From: Candidatus Gastranaerophilales bacterium
Lineage (GTDB): Bacteria; Cyanobacteriota; Vampirovibrionia; Gastranaerophilales; Gastranaerophilaceae
Length of the DNA stretch: 64,000 nucleotides
Direction of reading: 5' to 3'
Assembly (NCBI GenBank): GCA_900766355.1
Contig: CAAFVD010000064.1
Location: 62,001 to 126,000, forward strand
Numbering within the stretch: the first letter of the stretch is position 1; each line of letters opens with the position of its first letter. The notes under the pieces are model-generated. The model saw nothing but the letters and a program-made list of their open reading frames with translations. It was not told the origin of the DNA and ran no database searches. Shown here piece by piece: positions 8,219 through 17,061 of this stretch. The position numbers were made by a program, and so were the translations under genes.

Positions 8219-9928
8219 ATGTCTACAAGTATTGATTATTTTGATTATATACGAATAAGTATTGCATCACCTGAAAGAATCCTTAAATGGTCTTATGGTG
8301 AGGTAACAAAACCAGAAACAATTAACTACAGAACTTTGAAGCCTGAAAGAGATGGTCTTTTCTGTGAAAGAATCTTCGGGCCAACAAAGGACTGGGAATG
8401 TTTCTGTGGTAAATATAAAAGAGTACGTCATAAAGGTATCATTTGTGAACGATGTGGTGTTGAAGTTACTGATTCAAAAGTAAGACGTCACAGAATGGGA
8501 CACATTAAACTTGCTGCTCCTGTTTCTCACATTTGGTTCTTAAAAGGTATTCCATCTTATCTTGGTTTACTTTTAGATATGACATTAAAAGATCTTGAAC
8601 AAATTATTTACTTTAATAATTATGTTGTAATGGATCCAGCAGATAGTCCATTCAAAAAACTTCAACTTTTAACAGAAGAAGAATATGAAGACTTTATTGC
8701 AGAAAACGAAGAATCAGAATTAAAAGTTGGTATTGGTTCTGAAGCTATTAAAGAACTTTTAGCAGAAATTAATGTTAAAGAATTAGCTGAAGAAATCAGA
8801 ACAGAACTTGCTGGTCACGTTACATCTGTTCAACGTAAAGGTAAATTAATTAAGAGATTAAGATTGTTGGATTCATTGATTTCATCTGAAACTGATCCAA
8901 CTTGGATGATAATGGACGTTCTTCCAGTTACACCTCCTGATTTAAGACCAATGGTTCAATTAGATGGTGGTAGATTTGCTACATCTGACTTGAACGATTT
9001 GTACAGACGTGTAATTAACAGAAACAATCGTTTACAAAGATTGTTAGAAATGGGTGCTCCAGAAATTATTGTAAGAAACGAAAAACGTATGTTACAAGAA
9101 GCTGTAGATGCTCTTATTGATAACGGAAGACGTGGAAGAACTGTTGTTGGTCCTAACAACAGAGCATTAAAATCTTTATCTAACATTATTGAAGGTAAAC
9201 AAGGTCGTTTCCGTCAAAACTTGTTAGGTAAACGTGTTGACTACTCTGGTCGTTCAGTAATCGTTGTTGGTCCTTCATTGAAATTAAATCAATGTGGTTT
9301 GCCAAAAGAAATGGCTATTGAATTATTCAAACCATTTGTAGTTAATAAATTAATCGAACGTGGTTATGTTCAAAATATCAAATCTGCTAAGAAGAAAATC
9401 GAACGCTCAGAAGAAGTAGTTTGGGATATCTTAGAAGAAGTAATTGATGGACACCCAGTTATGTTAAACCGTGCTCCTACATTACACAGACTTGGTATTC
9501 AAGCATTTGAACCTAAATTAGTAGAAGGTAGAGCAATTCAGTTACACCCATTAGTATGTACAGCATTCAACGCTGACTTCGATGGTGACCAAATGGCTGT
9601 TCACGTTCCTCTTTCAATAGAGGCTCAAACAGAAGCTAGAATGTTAATGTTAGCAACTAACAACATCTTGGCTCCAGCAAACGGAAAACCAATCATTACA
9701 CCATCTCAAGACATGGTATTGGGAATGTATTACTTGACTATATTAGAAAAACCTGATATGGAACCTGTTGGTCATTTCTACAACTATGCAGATGCTATTT
9801 CAGCATTAGAAGTTGGAGTTATTGACCTTCACGACAAAATTATAGTTCGTGATGAAAATGGTAAGAGAATTGAAACAACTGCAGGTAGAATCATCTTCAA
9901 CGAAGCAGTTCGTTCAGCTCTTGTGTAG
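8219..9928 (+). CDS. rpoC1: RNA polymerase gamma subunit (N-terminal part of beta')
   Basis: 569 residues equal to the N-terminal part of bacterial beta', made as a separate protein as in Cyanobacteria and plastids. The zinc ribbon has Cys61, Cys63, Cys76 and Cys79; the catalytic Mg-binding motif NADFDGD is at residues 451-457 with the three aspartates intact. It ends soon after the active-site domain (RSALV, then TAG). It starts 10 bases after rpoB with AAGGAG before the ATG, and rpoC2 begins 36 bases further on. The stop is a true subunit split and not a sequencing error: the next frame has its own ATG and starts at the position where cyanobacterial RpoC2 starts. It is slightly shorter than the roughly 620 residues usual in Cyanobacteria. 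Confidence 0.96.
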   Translation: MSTSIDYFDYIRISIASPERILKWSYGEVTKPETINYRTLKPERDGLFCERIFGPTKDWECFCGKYKRVRHKGIICERCGVEVTDSKVRRHRMGHIKLAAPVSHIWFLKGIPSYLGLLLDMTLKDLEQIIYFNNYVVMDPADSPFKKLQLLTEEEYEDFIAENEESELKVGIGSEAIKELLAEINVKELAEEIRTELAGHVTSVQRKGKLIKRLRLLDSLISSETDPTWMIMDVLPVTPPDLRPMVQLDGGRFATSDLNDLYRRVINRNNRLQRLLEMGAPEIIVRNEKRMLQEAVDALIDNGRRGRTVVGPNNRALKSLSNIIEGKQGRFRQNLLGKRVDYSGRSVIVVGPSLKLNQCGLPKEMAIELFKPFVVNKLIERGYVQNIKSAKKKIERSEEVVWDILEEVIDGHPVMLNRAPTLHRLGIQAFEPKLVEGRAIQLHPLVCTAFNADFDGDQMAVHVPLSIEAQTEARMLMLATNNILAPANGKPIITPSQDMVLGMYYLTILEKPDMEPVGHFYNYADAISALEVGVIDLHDKIIVRDENGKRIETTAGRIIFNEAVRSALV

Positions 9929-9964
9929 GTTAAGTTAAAATAATATTAAAGGGAAATATAGAAA

Positions 9965-12900
9965 ATGGAAAACACATACGCACATACAAAACAAATTCCA
10001 GAGTTTATTAATAAACAGATGGATAAAGGTGGCTTGAAAAACCTTCTTTCTCAAATCTATTTGGAATACGGTGGTGCTAAAACTGCTGAACTTGCAAATA
10101 CTTTGAAGAATTTAGGTTATAAATATGCTACTAAATCTGGTGTTACTATTTCAATTGCAGACCTTTCAGTTCCTGCAACAAAGAAAGATTTGTTAAAAGC
10201 TGCTGAAGAAGAAATTGAAAAATCAACACACAGATATTTAAAAGGTGAAATTACAGAAGTTGAGAGATATACAAAGGTTATTGATACTTGGTCAGAAACA
10301 ACTTCAAAATTAACAGATCAAGTAGTAGAGAACTTTGATAAATTAAACCCTGTTTATATGATGGCATTCTCTGGTGCGAGAGGTAACTTATCACAGGTAT
10401 CACAATTAGTTGGTATGCGTGGTTTGATGGCTGACGCACAAGGTCAAATCATCGACTTGCCGATTAAATCAAACTTTAAAGAAGGTCTGTCTGTTACTGA
10501 ATACATTATTTCATCTTACGGTGCTCGTAAAGGTCTTGTTGATACAGCGTTGAAAACAGCCGATTCAGGTTACTTAACAAGACGTTTGGTAGACGTTGCT
10601 CAAGATGTTATAATCAGAGATACTGATTGTGGTGGTGATAAATACATCAACATGAAACCAATTATGGACGGTGATAATGTAATTGTTCCATTGATTGATA
10701 GATTATTAGGTAGAACAGTTGCTGAAGATATTTTTGATACAGATGGTAAAACTTTATTAGTTGCAAAAAATACAACTATGGACAGAAACGATATCAAGAA
10801 AATTTCACACCTTGATTTAAAAGAATTAAAAGTAAGATCAGGTTTGACTTGTAGCCTTGAATATGGTGTTTGTCAAAAATGTTATGGTTGGGCGATGACA
10901 ACTCAAAAATTAGTTGATGTTGGTGAAGCAATCGGTATTATTGCAGCTCAATCAATCGGTGAACCTGGTACACAGTTAACCATGAGAACATTCCACACAG
11001 GTGGTGTATTCAAAGGTGCTGGTGCTATGAAAACTGTAGAAACTATTGAAGCTGGTACAGTTTCATCTAAGTTAAAAACTAGAGAATTAAGAACTCGTCA
11101 CGGTGATGTTGTAAATGTTGCAATATTTGAGGGCGATGTAGAAGTTAAGGGTGCTAAATTTAATAAGAAATACCATATTCCTGCAGGTGCAATTTGTCAC
11201 TTTACAGATGGTATGGAAGTTAAAAAAGGCTATAAATTGGCTGAATTTGACCCAGTATCTTCTGGTGATGGTTCTCGTTTAACAGAAAAAGCTACAAAGG
11301 ATATTACTTCTGATGTTTCAGGTGAAGTATATTTTGAAGATTTCGTAGTTGACGAAAAGAAAGACCGTCAAGGTAACGTATCAAGAATTGCGAACAAATC
11401 AGGTATTGTTTGGGTTATTGGTGGTGACGTTTATAACCTTCCTGGTGGTTCAAAAATTCTTGTTAAAGATGGTCAAAAAGTTAAAGAAGGTGAAGAACTT
11501 GCTGAAACTATGATGATTTGTGAACATGGTGGTGAAGTTCGTTATGGTGCTGATTTAGTTACTGAAGATGTAAAAATTGACGGTCAAAAAATCAAGAAAA
11601 TTGTTCAAGGTAAAGAATTGACAATTGTTATTGCATCATTAATCCCTTCAAATGCTACTTTCGAACAAACTAAGAAAGAACAATTATGGACAGTTGAAGA
11701 AACTGATGAAAAATATATCGTAAAAGCTCCAGTAGATACTACTGTAGAAAACGGTATGGTTATAGCTGAGCTTGTTGATGATGAATATTCAGTTGAATCT
11801 TCAGGTGAAATAAGATACTTAGGTGTTGAAGTTGATGATAACCAAATTATTACAACTCCTGGTAATGTAGTATTTATTCCTGAAGAAATACATCAAATCA
11901 ATAAAGACGCAACTTTGAAAATGGTAGAAAACGGAACTTTCGTTACTGCTGGTACAGAAGTTGTAAAAGATGTTTATTGTCACTTAGATGGTATCGTTGA
12001 ATTCAAAGAATTCAATGATGTAATCCACGAAATTACAATCCGTCCAGGAGAAGTTCATTCTTTAGCTAGCATCAACGAATTAAAAGTTGAAGAAGGTGAT
12101 GTTATTACTAAAGGAACAGTTATTGCTGAAGGTATTAAAGCTAAGGAAACTTCAATTGTTACAATAATGGAATCTGATTTTGATGATTTAGATATTGATG
12201 ATTTAGATGAAGAAATTGATACAACATTAGGTTTAGAAGAAGATACATTAGACGAAAAACCAATTCAAATTCTTGTTCGTCCAGTTCAAGTTCTTGATAT
12301 TAAACCTAAAAATGTTTCTATCAAGTTTAATACTTCTGATGAATTGATTGATATCGTTCCTGTAACTCAATTGCAATATAAAGATGGTGCAAGAGTTAGA
12401 AACCTTGATGGTGCAGCATTAACAAGAACAAGTTTAGTTCTTCAAATGCAAGGATATTTATCACACCTTAAAGGTTTGGTAGAACTTGATAAAGATAATC
12501 AATTAAAGATTGTTGTATTAGAAACTTTGATTGTTCGTCGTGAATTAGAAGGTAATTCTAAGATGAACCAATCTTTACAAACAGCTTTGTTAGTTGAAAA
12601 CGGTGCTATTATTGAACCAAAAACTCCAGTTGCAAAAACTGAGGTATTAGCAATAAATAATGGTGTTGCATCAATTAAAACAACTGAAGGAGATATCAGA
12701 AGATTGTTATTACATTCTGAAGAATTTGAACAATCAGTTGCTATAAAAGGCAAAGCTACTGTAAAAGAAGGTCAATTTGTAAAAATGGATTCAATTCTAT
12801 CTGATGGTGGAGATGTTTCTCCTGTATCTGGTAAAGTTGTTTCTGTTGACAAATCAGGTGTTGTAATTAGAATGGGTCGTCCATATTTAATCAGCCCTGG

Positions 12901-13831
12901 TACTCAATTACAGGTTGATGCTCAATCATTAGTATTAAGAGGTGATATTTTAGCAACATTACTATACGAAAGACAAAAAACTGGTGACATCGTTCAAGGT
13001 TTGCCTCGTGTAGAAGAACTTTTAGAAGGTCGTAAACCAAAAGATTGTGCTATTTTAGCAGAATACGATGGTGTTGCTGAAATCGAAATTGAGGACGAAG
13101 TTCCAAGATTATTCTTAGTTTCTGATGAAGAAGGTAGAAAAGAAATTAAATTTGCAATTGATGCAAGTATTGTTGTTCAAAACAAAGAAAAGATTACAAA
13201 AGGTCAACCTTTGACAAGTGGTCCTTTGAATCCACATGATGTAATTAGACTTTGTGGCCCTGAAGCTGCTCAACAATATCTTGTAGACGAAGTACAACGT
13301 GTATATCGTTCTCAAGGTGTAGAAATTGCAGATAAACATATTGAAATTATTGTTAGACAAATGACTAAGAAAGTAAAAGTTCTTGAAGCTGGTGATACAA
13401 ACTTGTTACCAGGTGAGCTTATTGAAGTTCAAACTTTTGAAAATGCTAACAAAAAAGTTCGTGAAAATGGTGGAGAAGAAGCTACTTGCGAACATATGTT
13501 GTTAGGTATTACAAAAGCTTCATTGAATACTGAAAGCTTCATCTCAGCAGCATCATTCCAAGAAACAACAAGAATCTTGACTGAAGCTGCAGTAGACGGT
13601 AAGAAAGACTTGTTAAGAGGCTTGAAAGAAAACGTAATTATTGGTCGTTTGATACCTGCAGGTACTGGTTTCCATCACTTGAACTTCGCTAGCGAAGAAA
13701 AAGAAAGAGAAGCTCAAAGACGTGCAGCTGCACAACGTAATCAAGCAAGAAAACCTGCAGCAATCCTTGAAGAAATTGAAGGAATGTTCGGTTCTCCTGA
13801 TTTGATTTCAGATGATACAATTATTGAATAA
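9965..13831 (+). CDS. rpoC2: RNA polymerase beta' subunit, C-terminal part, with giant trigger-loop insertion
   Basis: 1288 residues corresponding to the C-terminal part of beta'. The bridge helix/trigger-loop block IIAAQSIGEPGTQLTMRTF ends at FHTGG (343-347), and the next conserved block, TGDIVQGLPRVEELLEGRKP, begins at residue 1006. The roughly 640 residues between are a string of beta-rich segments, matching the SI3 insertion (sandwich-barrel hybrid motifs) known from cyanobacterial RpoC2. The C-terminal block around residues 1170-1240 (LLGITKASLNTESFISAASF, RLIPAGTG) is intact. A zinc site (Cys residues at about 297-307) is also visible. Last gene of the rpo operon; a strong terminator follows. 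Confidence 0.97.
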   Translation: MENTYAHTKQIPEFINKQMDKGGLKNLLSQIYLEYGGAKTAELANTLKNLGYKYATKSGVTISIADLSVPATKKDLLKAAEEEIEKSTHRYLKGEITEVERYTKVIDTWSETTSKLTDQVVENFDKLNPVYMMAFSGARGNLSQVSQLVGMRGLMADAQGQIIDLPIKSNFKEGLSVTEYIISSYGARKGLVDTALKTADSGYLTRRLVDVAQDVIIRDTDCGGDKYINMKPIMDGDNVIVPLIDRLLGRTVAEDIFDTDGKTLLVAKNTTMDRNDIKKISHLDLKELKVRSGLTCSLEYGVCQKCYGWAMTTQKLVDVGEAIGIIAAQSIGEPGTQLTMRTFHTGGVFKGAGAMKTVETIEAGTVSSKLKTRELRTRHGDVVNVAIFEGDVEVKGAKFNKKYHIPAGAICHFTDGMEVKKGYKLAEFDPVSSGDGSRLTEKATKDITSDVSGEVYFEDFVVDEKKDRQGNVSRIANKSGIVWVIGGDVYNLPGGSKILVKDGQKVKEGEELAETMMICEHGGEVRYGADLVTEDVKIDGQKIKKIVQGKELTIVIASLIPSNATFEQTKKEQLWTVEETDEKYIVKAPVDTTVENGMVIAELVDDEYSVESSGEIRYLGVEVDDNQIITTPGNVVFIPEEIHQINKDATLKMVENGTFVTAGTEVVKDVYCHLDGIVEFKEFNDVIHEITIRPGEVHSLASINELKVEEGDVITKGTVIAEGIKAKETSIVTIMESDFDDLDIDDLDEEIDTTLGLEEDTLDEKPIQILVRPVQVLDIKPKNVSIKFNTSDELIDIVPVTQLQYKDGARVRNLDGAALTRTSLVLQMQGYLSHLKGLVELDKDNQLKIVVLETLIVRRELEGNSKMNQSLQTALLVENGAIIEPKTPVAKTEVLAINNGVASIKTTEGDIRRLLLHSEEFEQSVAIKGKATVKEGQFVKMDSILSDGGDVSPVSGKVVSVDKSGVVIRMGRPYLISPGTQLQVDAQSLVLRGDILATLLYERQKTGDIVQGLPRVEELLEGRKPKDCAILAEYDGVAEIEIEDEVPRLFLVSDEEGRKEIKFAIDASIVVQNKEKITKGQPLTSGPLNPHDVIRLCGPEAAQQYLVDEVQRVYRSQGVEIADKHIEIIVRQMTKKVKVLEAGDTNLLPGELIEVQTFENANKKVRENGGEEATCEHMLLGITKASLNTESFISAASFQETTRILTEAAVDGKKDLLRGLKENVIIGRLIPAGTGFHHLNFASEEKEREAQRRAAAQRNQARKPAAILEEIEGMFGSPDLISDDTIIE

Positions 13832-13851
13832 TCAATAAGATAAATATTAAA

Positions 13852-13890
13852 ATGCCCGAGGTAATAATTTTTACCTCGGGTATTTTTTTG
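13852..13890 (+). terminator. Terminator of the rpoB-rpoC1-rpoC2 operon
   Basis: GC-rich stem CCCGAGGTAA with TTACCTCGGG, six-base loop, followed by a run of seven T. It lies 20-60 bases after the rpoC2 stop. Confidence 0.93.
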
Positions 13891-13979
13891 TTGATAAATT
13901 TTTAAAGTGTAAAAATCTCTTAATAAAAGGCAAATTCCCTTAATTTCTTGTTTTTATATAAATATGAAAGAAGGTTAAG

Positions 13980-14573
13980 ATGATAGATAATAGTTGTTAT
14001 TTTAAACAAGTTCCAAATATTTCAACAGTACCAGTAAATAACACTTCAACAAGTGTAAATATTTCAAAAGAAACTCCTAAATTTGATACTTTTGAGGGTA
14101 GAACGAAAGGTGCATCAAAAACTTGGTTAAAAAATGATTTAGAATCTTATGCTGGTTTTAAAAAGTTAAAGGATAAATTTTCTGACGAAGAAATTAAACA
14201 ATTTAATGAGAAAAAGGAATTACCAAAAGGTTATTACCTAAAAGCTGTAAATAAATTAGGAGATTTTCCAAGAAGTGTTAAGGTCGAAGATGGGAAAATG
14301 CCTAGTGCGTTAGTTTTAGTAAAACTTCCGGAGGAAAAAGCTTTAAAGATTAAAAATAAAGGAAAATTTATATCTGATAAAATGCCTGACGGTTATAAAT
14401 TAGAAAACGGAACAAATGGAAAAACTTATTTGTTATCAGAAAAACATAAAGATTTTCAATCTACAAGAAAATGGATAAAGCAAGATATATTGTTTGTTAC
14501 AGCTGTTTTGGTATCGACATTAGGTTCTGTTTTTGGTATTTTAAAGGCTTTAGACAAAATGGGTAAGATATAA
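13980..14573 (+). CDS. Hypothetical protein with disordered N-terminus and C-terminal membrane anchor
   Basis: 197 residues; the ATG follows GAAGG at suitable spacing. Residues 1-45 are polar (Asn, Thr, Ser, Val) and look unstructured, containing PKFDTFEG. The middle (about 48-165) is Lys/Glu-rich and soluble, with GYYLKAVN and YKLENGTNGKTYLL suggesting small beta units. Residues about 170-190 form one hydrophobic segment (LFVTAVLVSTLGSVFGILKA) followed by a short basic tail, so it may be tail-anchored with the bulk in the cytosol. Monocistronic between two terminators. I do not recognise a family. Confidence 0.75.
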   Translation: MIDNSCYFKQVPNISTVPVNNTSTSVNISKETPKFDTFEGRTKGASKTWLKNDLESYAGFKKLKDKFSDEEIKQFNEKKELPKGYYLKAVNKLGDFPRSVKVEDGKMPSALVLVKLPEEKALKIKNKGKFISDKMPDGYKLENGTNGKTYLLSEKHKDFQSTRKWIKQDILFVTAVLVSTLGSVFGILKALDKMGKI

Positions 14574-14622
14574 TATTTAGTTATTTAATCTAAATAAACG
14601 TATGTTATAGTTTATGTAAATA

Positions 14623-14661
14623 AAAACAACCTTCAATTAATAAATATTGAAGGTTGTTTTA
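14623..14661. terminator. Bidirectional terminator between convergent genes
   Basis: Long stem AAACAACCTTCAAT / ATTGAAGGTTGTTT with A run before and T run after, placed between the 3' ends of the plus-strand hypothetical gene and the minus-strand apt gene. It can serve both directions. Confidence 0.88.
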
Positions 14662-14683
14662 TGTTCAAATATATTTTTATTGA

Positions 14684-15220
14684 TTAATCTAAATCATATT
14701 TAAGCATTGAGATAACATCAACACCTGTATTTTTGATTTTTTCAGCACCTTTTAAAGGTGTTAATTCAATAATAAATGCTGCAGAATCAACTTTACCACC
14801 AGCTTTTTTGATAAGATTACAAGCTGCAGTAGCTGTTCCACCAGTAGCTAGAAGGTCATCAATAACAACTACGTTAGCACCTTTTTCTACGGCGTCAGCA
14901 TGAATTTCTATAGAATCAGAACCGTATTCCAAATCATAACTTTCTTTGATTGTATTAGCTGGAAGTTTGTTTGGCTTTCTGATAGGAATAAAACCAGCAT
15001 TTAACTTATAAGCTAAAGGCATGCCGAATATAAAACCTCTTGATTCAATACCTGCAACATAATCAATTTTTTTATCTTTATAAATATCATATAAAAAATC
15101 AATCATAGCTTGTAATGCTTCAGGGTTTTTGATACCAGTTGTTATGTCTAAAAATGTTATGCCTTTTTTAGGAAAATCTGGTACTTGTCTTATTGTTTCT
15201 TTTACTGCATCTATATTCAT
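14684..15220 (-). CDS. apt: Adenine phosphoribosyltransferase
   Basis: Salvages adenine with PRPP to give AMP and pyrophosphate in the cytosol. The 178-residue length is normal. Visible motifs are the N-terminal VPDFPKKGITFLDIT block, the GIESRGFIFG loop, the RKPNKLP flexible-loop region and the PRPP-binding VVVIDDLLATGGTA. Its ATG overlaps the stop of the upstream glycosyltransferase gene by 4 bases, so the two are translationally coupled although their functions are unrelated. The downstream bidirectional hairpin ends the operon. Confidence 0.96.
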   Translation of the reverse strand: MNIDAVKETIRQVPDFPKKGITFLDITTGIKNPEALQAMIDFLYDIYKDKKIDYVAGIESRGFIFGMPLAYKLNAGFIPIRKPNKLPANTIKESYDLEYGSDSIEIHADAVEKGANVVVIDDLLATGGTATAACNLIKKAGGKVDSAAFIIELTPLKGAEKIKNTGVDVISMLKYDLD

Positions 15221-16578
15221 TGTACTTCCTGTAACTCCTTCTCTGTATTATTTATATTTTTATGGCCAGCTTCTTCTTCCATTACTAACCCATGGGCTGT
15301 TTTGCCCCAATTCATATCTTTCTTGCAAAATAATATTTTACCACAAATAAATAAAACCATAGGGAACCAAATTATTAACATATATACTGCGGTATAACTA
15401 GCTTGTATGAATGCTGGTATCCTTTTTTGGTTATCATATCTTCTAAGACTGTAACGAATAGCCATAAAGAATCCGATAGCGGTAATGATAGCAATAATCA
15501 CTGATGAGAACAATTCTTGTTGTAGCACACCTTTACCAGTAAGAGCTTTGAAGGCTCTGATAACAATTTCAAGAATCATCCATAGTGGCATTATGAATTG
15601 TGTAATATATGCAATCATATCCAACTTTGCTCTTAATGACATTTTTATGGATTTTATAGCTTCGCTTGAATATTCAAGATATCTTCTTATTGTACCTTCT
15701 AACCATCTTCTTCTTTGTCTGAATAATGGTACAAGGTAAATAATCCCTTCTTCATACACTTCTGCTGATGGACAGTATCTAACGTCCCAACCTTTTATGT
15801 GTAATCTTGTAGACATGTCTAAATCATCGGTAATTGTGTAATTGTTCCAACCGTCAATATCTTCTAAAGCTTTGCGTTTGATAAGTTCACCGTTACCTCG
15901 AAGTTCTACGGCACCTTTTATCGCATCACGTCCAACTTGCAAATATGTATCAAGAACGTACTCATTATATTGGCATCTTGTTAAAAGATTGTAAGAACCG
16001 TTACGGATAACTTTTCTTGCTTGAACTGCACCTACATCAGCAGGTTCTAGGCATGGAATCATTTTGCTTAAGAAATCTGGTTCAACAGTTGCATCTGCAT
16101 CAAAAACTAGAATTGCATCACCCTTTGCTAGTTTTAATGCATCATTTAATACCGCCGATTTACCAGGAAAAGCTCCTTGCTCTCTAATAAGAGTTTTTAC
16201 TTTATCTTTGTATTTTAACTCAATATTTTTAATAACATTTGCAGTATTATCGGTACTTCTATCATCAATAATAATAATTTCAAAATTTTGATAATTTAAC
16301 TGCATAATGTTATCTACAGTATTTGTAATAACAGATTCTTCATTATGAGCTGGTATCATTATTGATACAAAAGGTTTGTAATCTTCATTAATTTTAAGAG
16401 GTTGTTTCTTTAATTTACGTTTGTTATGTTGTAGTGCTACTGTAGAATAAATTCCATATACAGTCATAAATGAAAGTAGCAAAACATAGCCCCATAATGT
16501 GTTTACGTGGTATTGAAACATATATATAAAGGCTGTTAAGCCAAGTAAAATAACAAATAAAGCTACTCGTTCTTTCAT
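15217..16578 (-). CDS. Membrane processive glycosyltransferase, family 2 (PgaC/BcsA-like)
   Basis: 453 residues with two N-terminal membrane segments (about 5-22 and 28-46), a cytosolic GT-A domain (about 65-310) and three or more C-terminal membrane segments. Family-2 signatures are present: PAHNEESVI, DDRSTDNT (105-112), FDADA (159-163, UDP-sugar/metal site), a TDDLD acceptor-base motif and the QRRRW motif that marks processive synthases. Such enzymes build beta-linked polysaccharides (poly-GlcNAc, cellulose or hyaluronan types) and pass them through the membrane. No deacetylase or export partner genes are adjacent, so the polymer is unknown. First gene of a pair with apt; GGGAG precedes the ATG. 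Confidence 0.88.
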   Translation of the reverse strand: MKERVALFVILLGLTAFIYMFQYHVNTLWGYVLLLSFMTVYGIYSTVALQHNKRKLKKQPLKINEDYKPFVSIMIPAHNEESVITNTVDNIMQLNYQNFEIIIIDDRSTDNTANVIKNIELKYKDKVKTLIREQGAFPGKSAVLNDALKLAKGDAILVFDADATVEPDFLSKMIPCLEPADVGAVQARKVIRNGSYNLLTRCQYNEYVLDTYLQVGRDAIKGAVELRGNGELIKRKALEDIDGWNNYTITDDLDMSTRLHIKGWDVRYCPSAEVYEEGIIYLVPLFRQRRRWLEGTIRRYLEYSSEAIKSIKMSLRAKLDMIAYITQFIMPLWMILEIVIRAFKALTGKGVLQQELFSSVIIAIITAIGFFMAIRYSLRRYDNQKRIPAFIQASYTAVYMLIIWFPMVLFICGKILFCKKDMNWGKTAHGLVMEEEAGHKNINNTEKELQEVQ

Positions 16579-16647
16579 AATCTCCCAACCTCAGATTTAA
16601 TTATTCTATCAGAAACAAAACATTTTTGCTAAGTATATTAAATATTC

Positions 16648-16676
16648 TTTACTTTTTCCCCGTTATTAATTATGAT
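16648..16676 (+). promoter_or_regulatory. Promoter for the orf-aroA pair, apparently leaderless
   Basis: TTTACT (16648-16653), 17-base spacer, TATGAT (16671-16676); the start codon at 16684 begins only 7 bases after the -10 box, so transcription would start at or next to the ATG. Confidence 0.6.
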
Positions 16677-16683
16677 AAAGTAG

Positions 16684-17061
16684 ATGTTTAGTTTTATTAA
16701 TAATTTTTTAGCACAAGTAGAACAACAGGCAATCGAGATGGGTGCCTCAACAGATTCTGATGGGCGAAGAAAAGAACAACAACAAAAAAAACAAGAAAAG
16801 AAATGGCTTGAACAGGTAGAGGCTGACGAGGTTAAAATAGGTGGGCGACCTCTTTTAACAGAGGCAGAAGTTCAAGTTATGGCAGAGTTGTATATAGATA
16901 AATTGAAAATTGCAAATCAAGATAGGCCAAAGGTTGTTGCTAAACTTGATAAGTATATTGAAAAATTTAATGTTAAAAAATTTATGAAAGACAACCCTGA
17001 TTTGACTCACCCAGATTTTTATATGGTTATATTTAATGAAACAGATAAGTTGGTACAATAA
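16684..17061 (+). CDS. Hypothetical protein upstream of aroA
   Basis: 125 residues, soluble. Residues 1-20 are hydrophobic/amphipathic (MFSFINNFLAQVEQQ), about 27-45 a highly charged Gln/Lys/Glu helix, and about 55-125 a compact region with GGRPLLTEAEVQVMAELY and NPDLTHPDFYMV. It has no Cys, signal peptide or membrane span. The TAA stop and the aroA ATG overlap (TAATG), so translation is coupled. I do not recognise the family. Confidence 0.75.
   Translation: MFSFINNFLAQVEQQAIEMGASTDSDGRRKEQQQKKQEKKWLEQVEADEVKIGGRPLLTEAEVQVMAELYIDKLKIANQDRPKVVAKLDKYIEKFNVKKFMKDNPDLTHPDFYMVIFNETDKLVQ

Noticed and set aside
8956..9186. Minus-strand open frame inside rpoC1
   Set aside because: Shadow frame opposite a strongly conserved gene, no ribosome binding site, no sensible protein pattern.
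9928..9965. Possible frameshift or sequencing error splitting rpoC
   Set aside because: The break has an intergenic space, a separate ATG, and sits where rpoC1 and rpoC2 are separate genes in Cyanobacteria.
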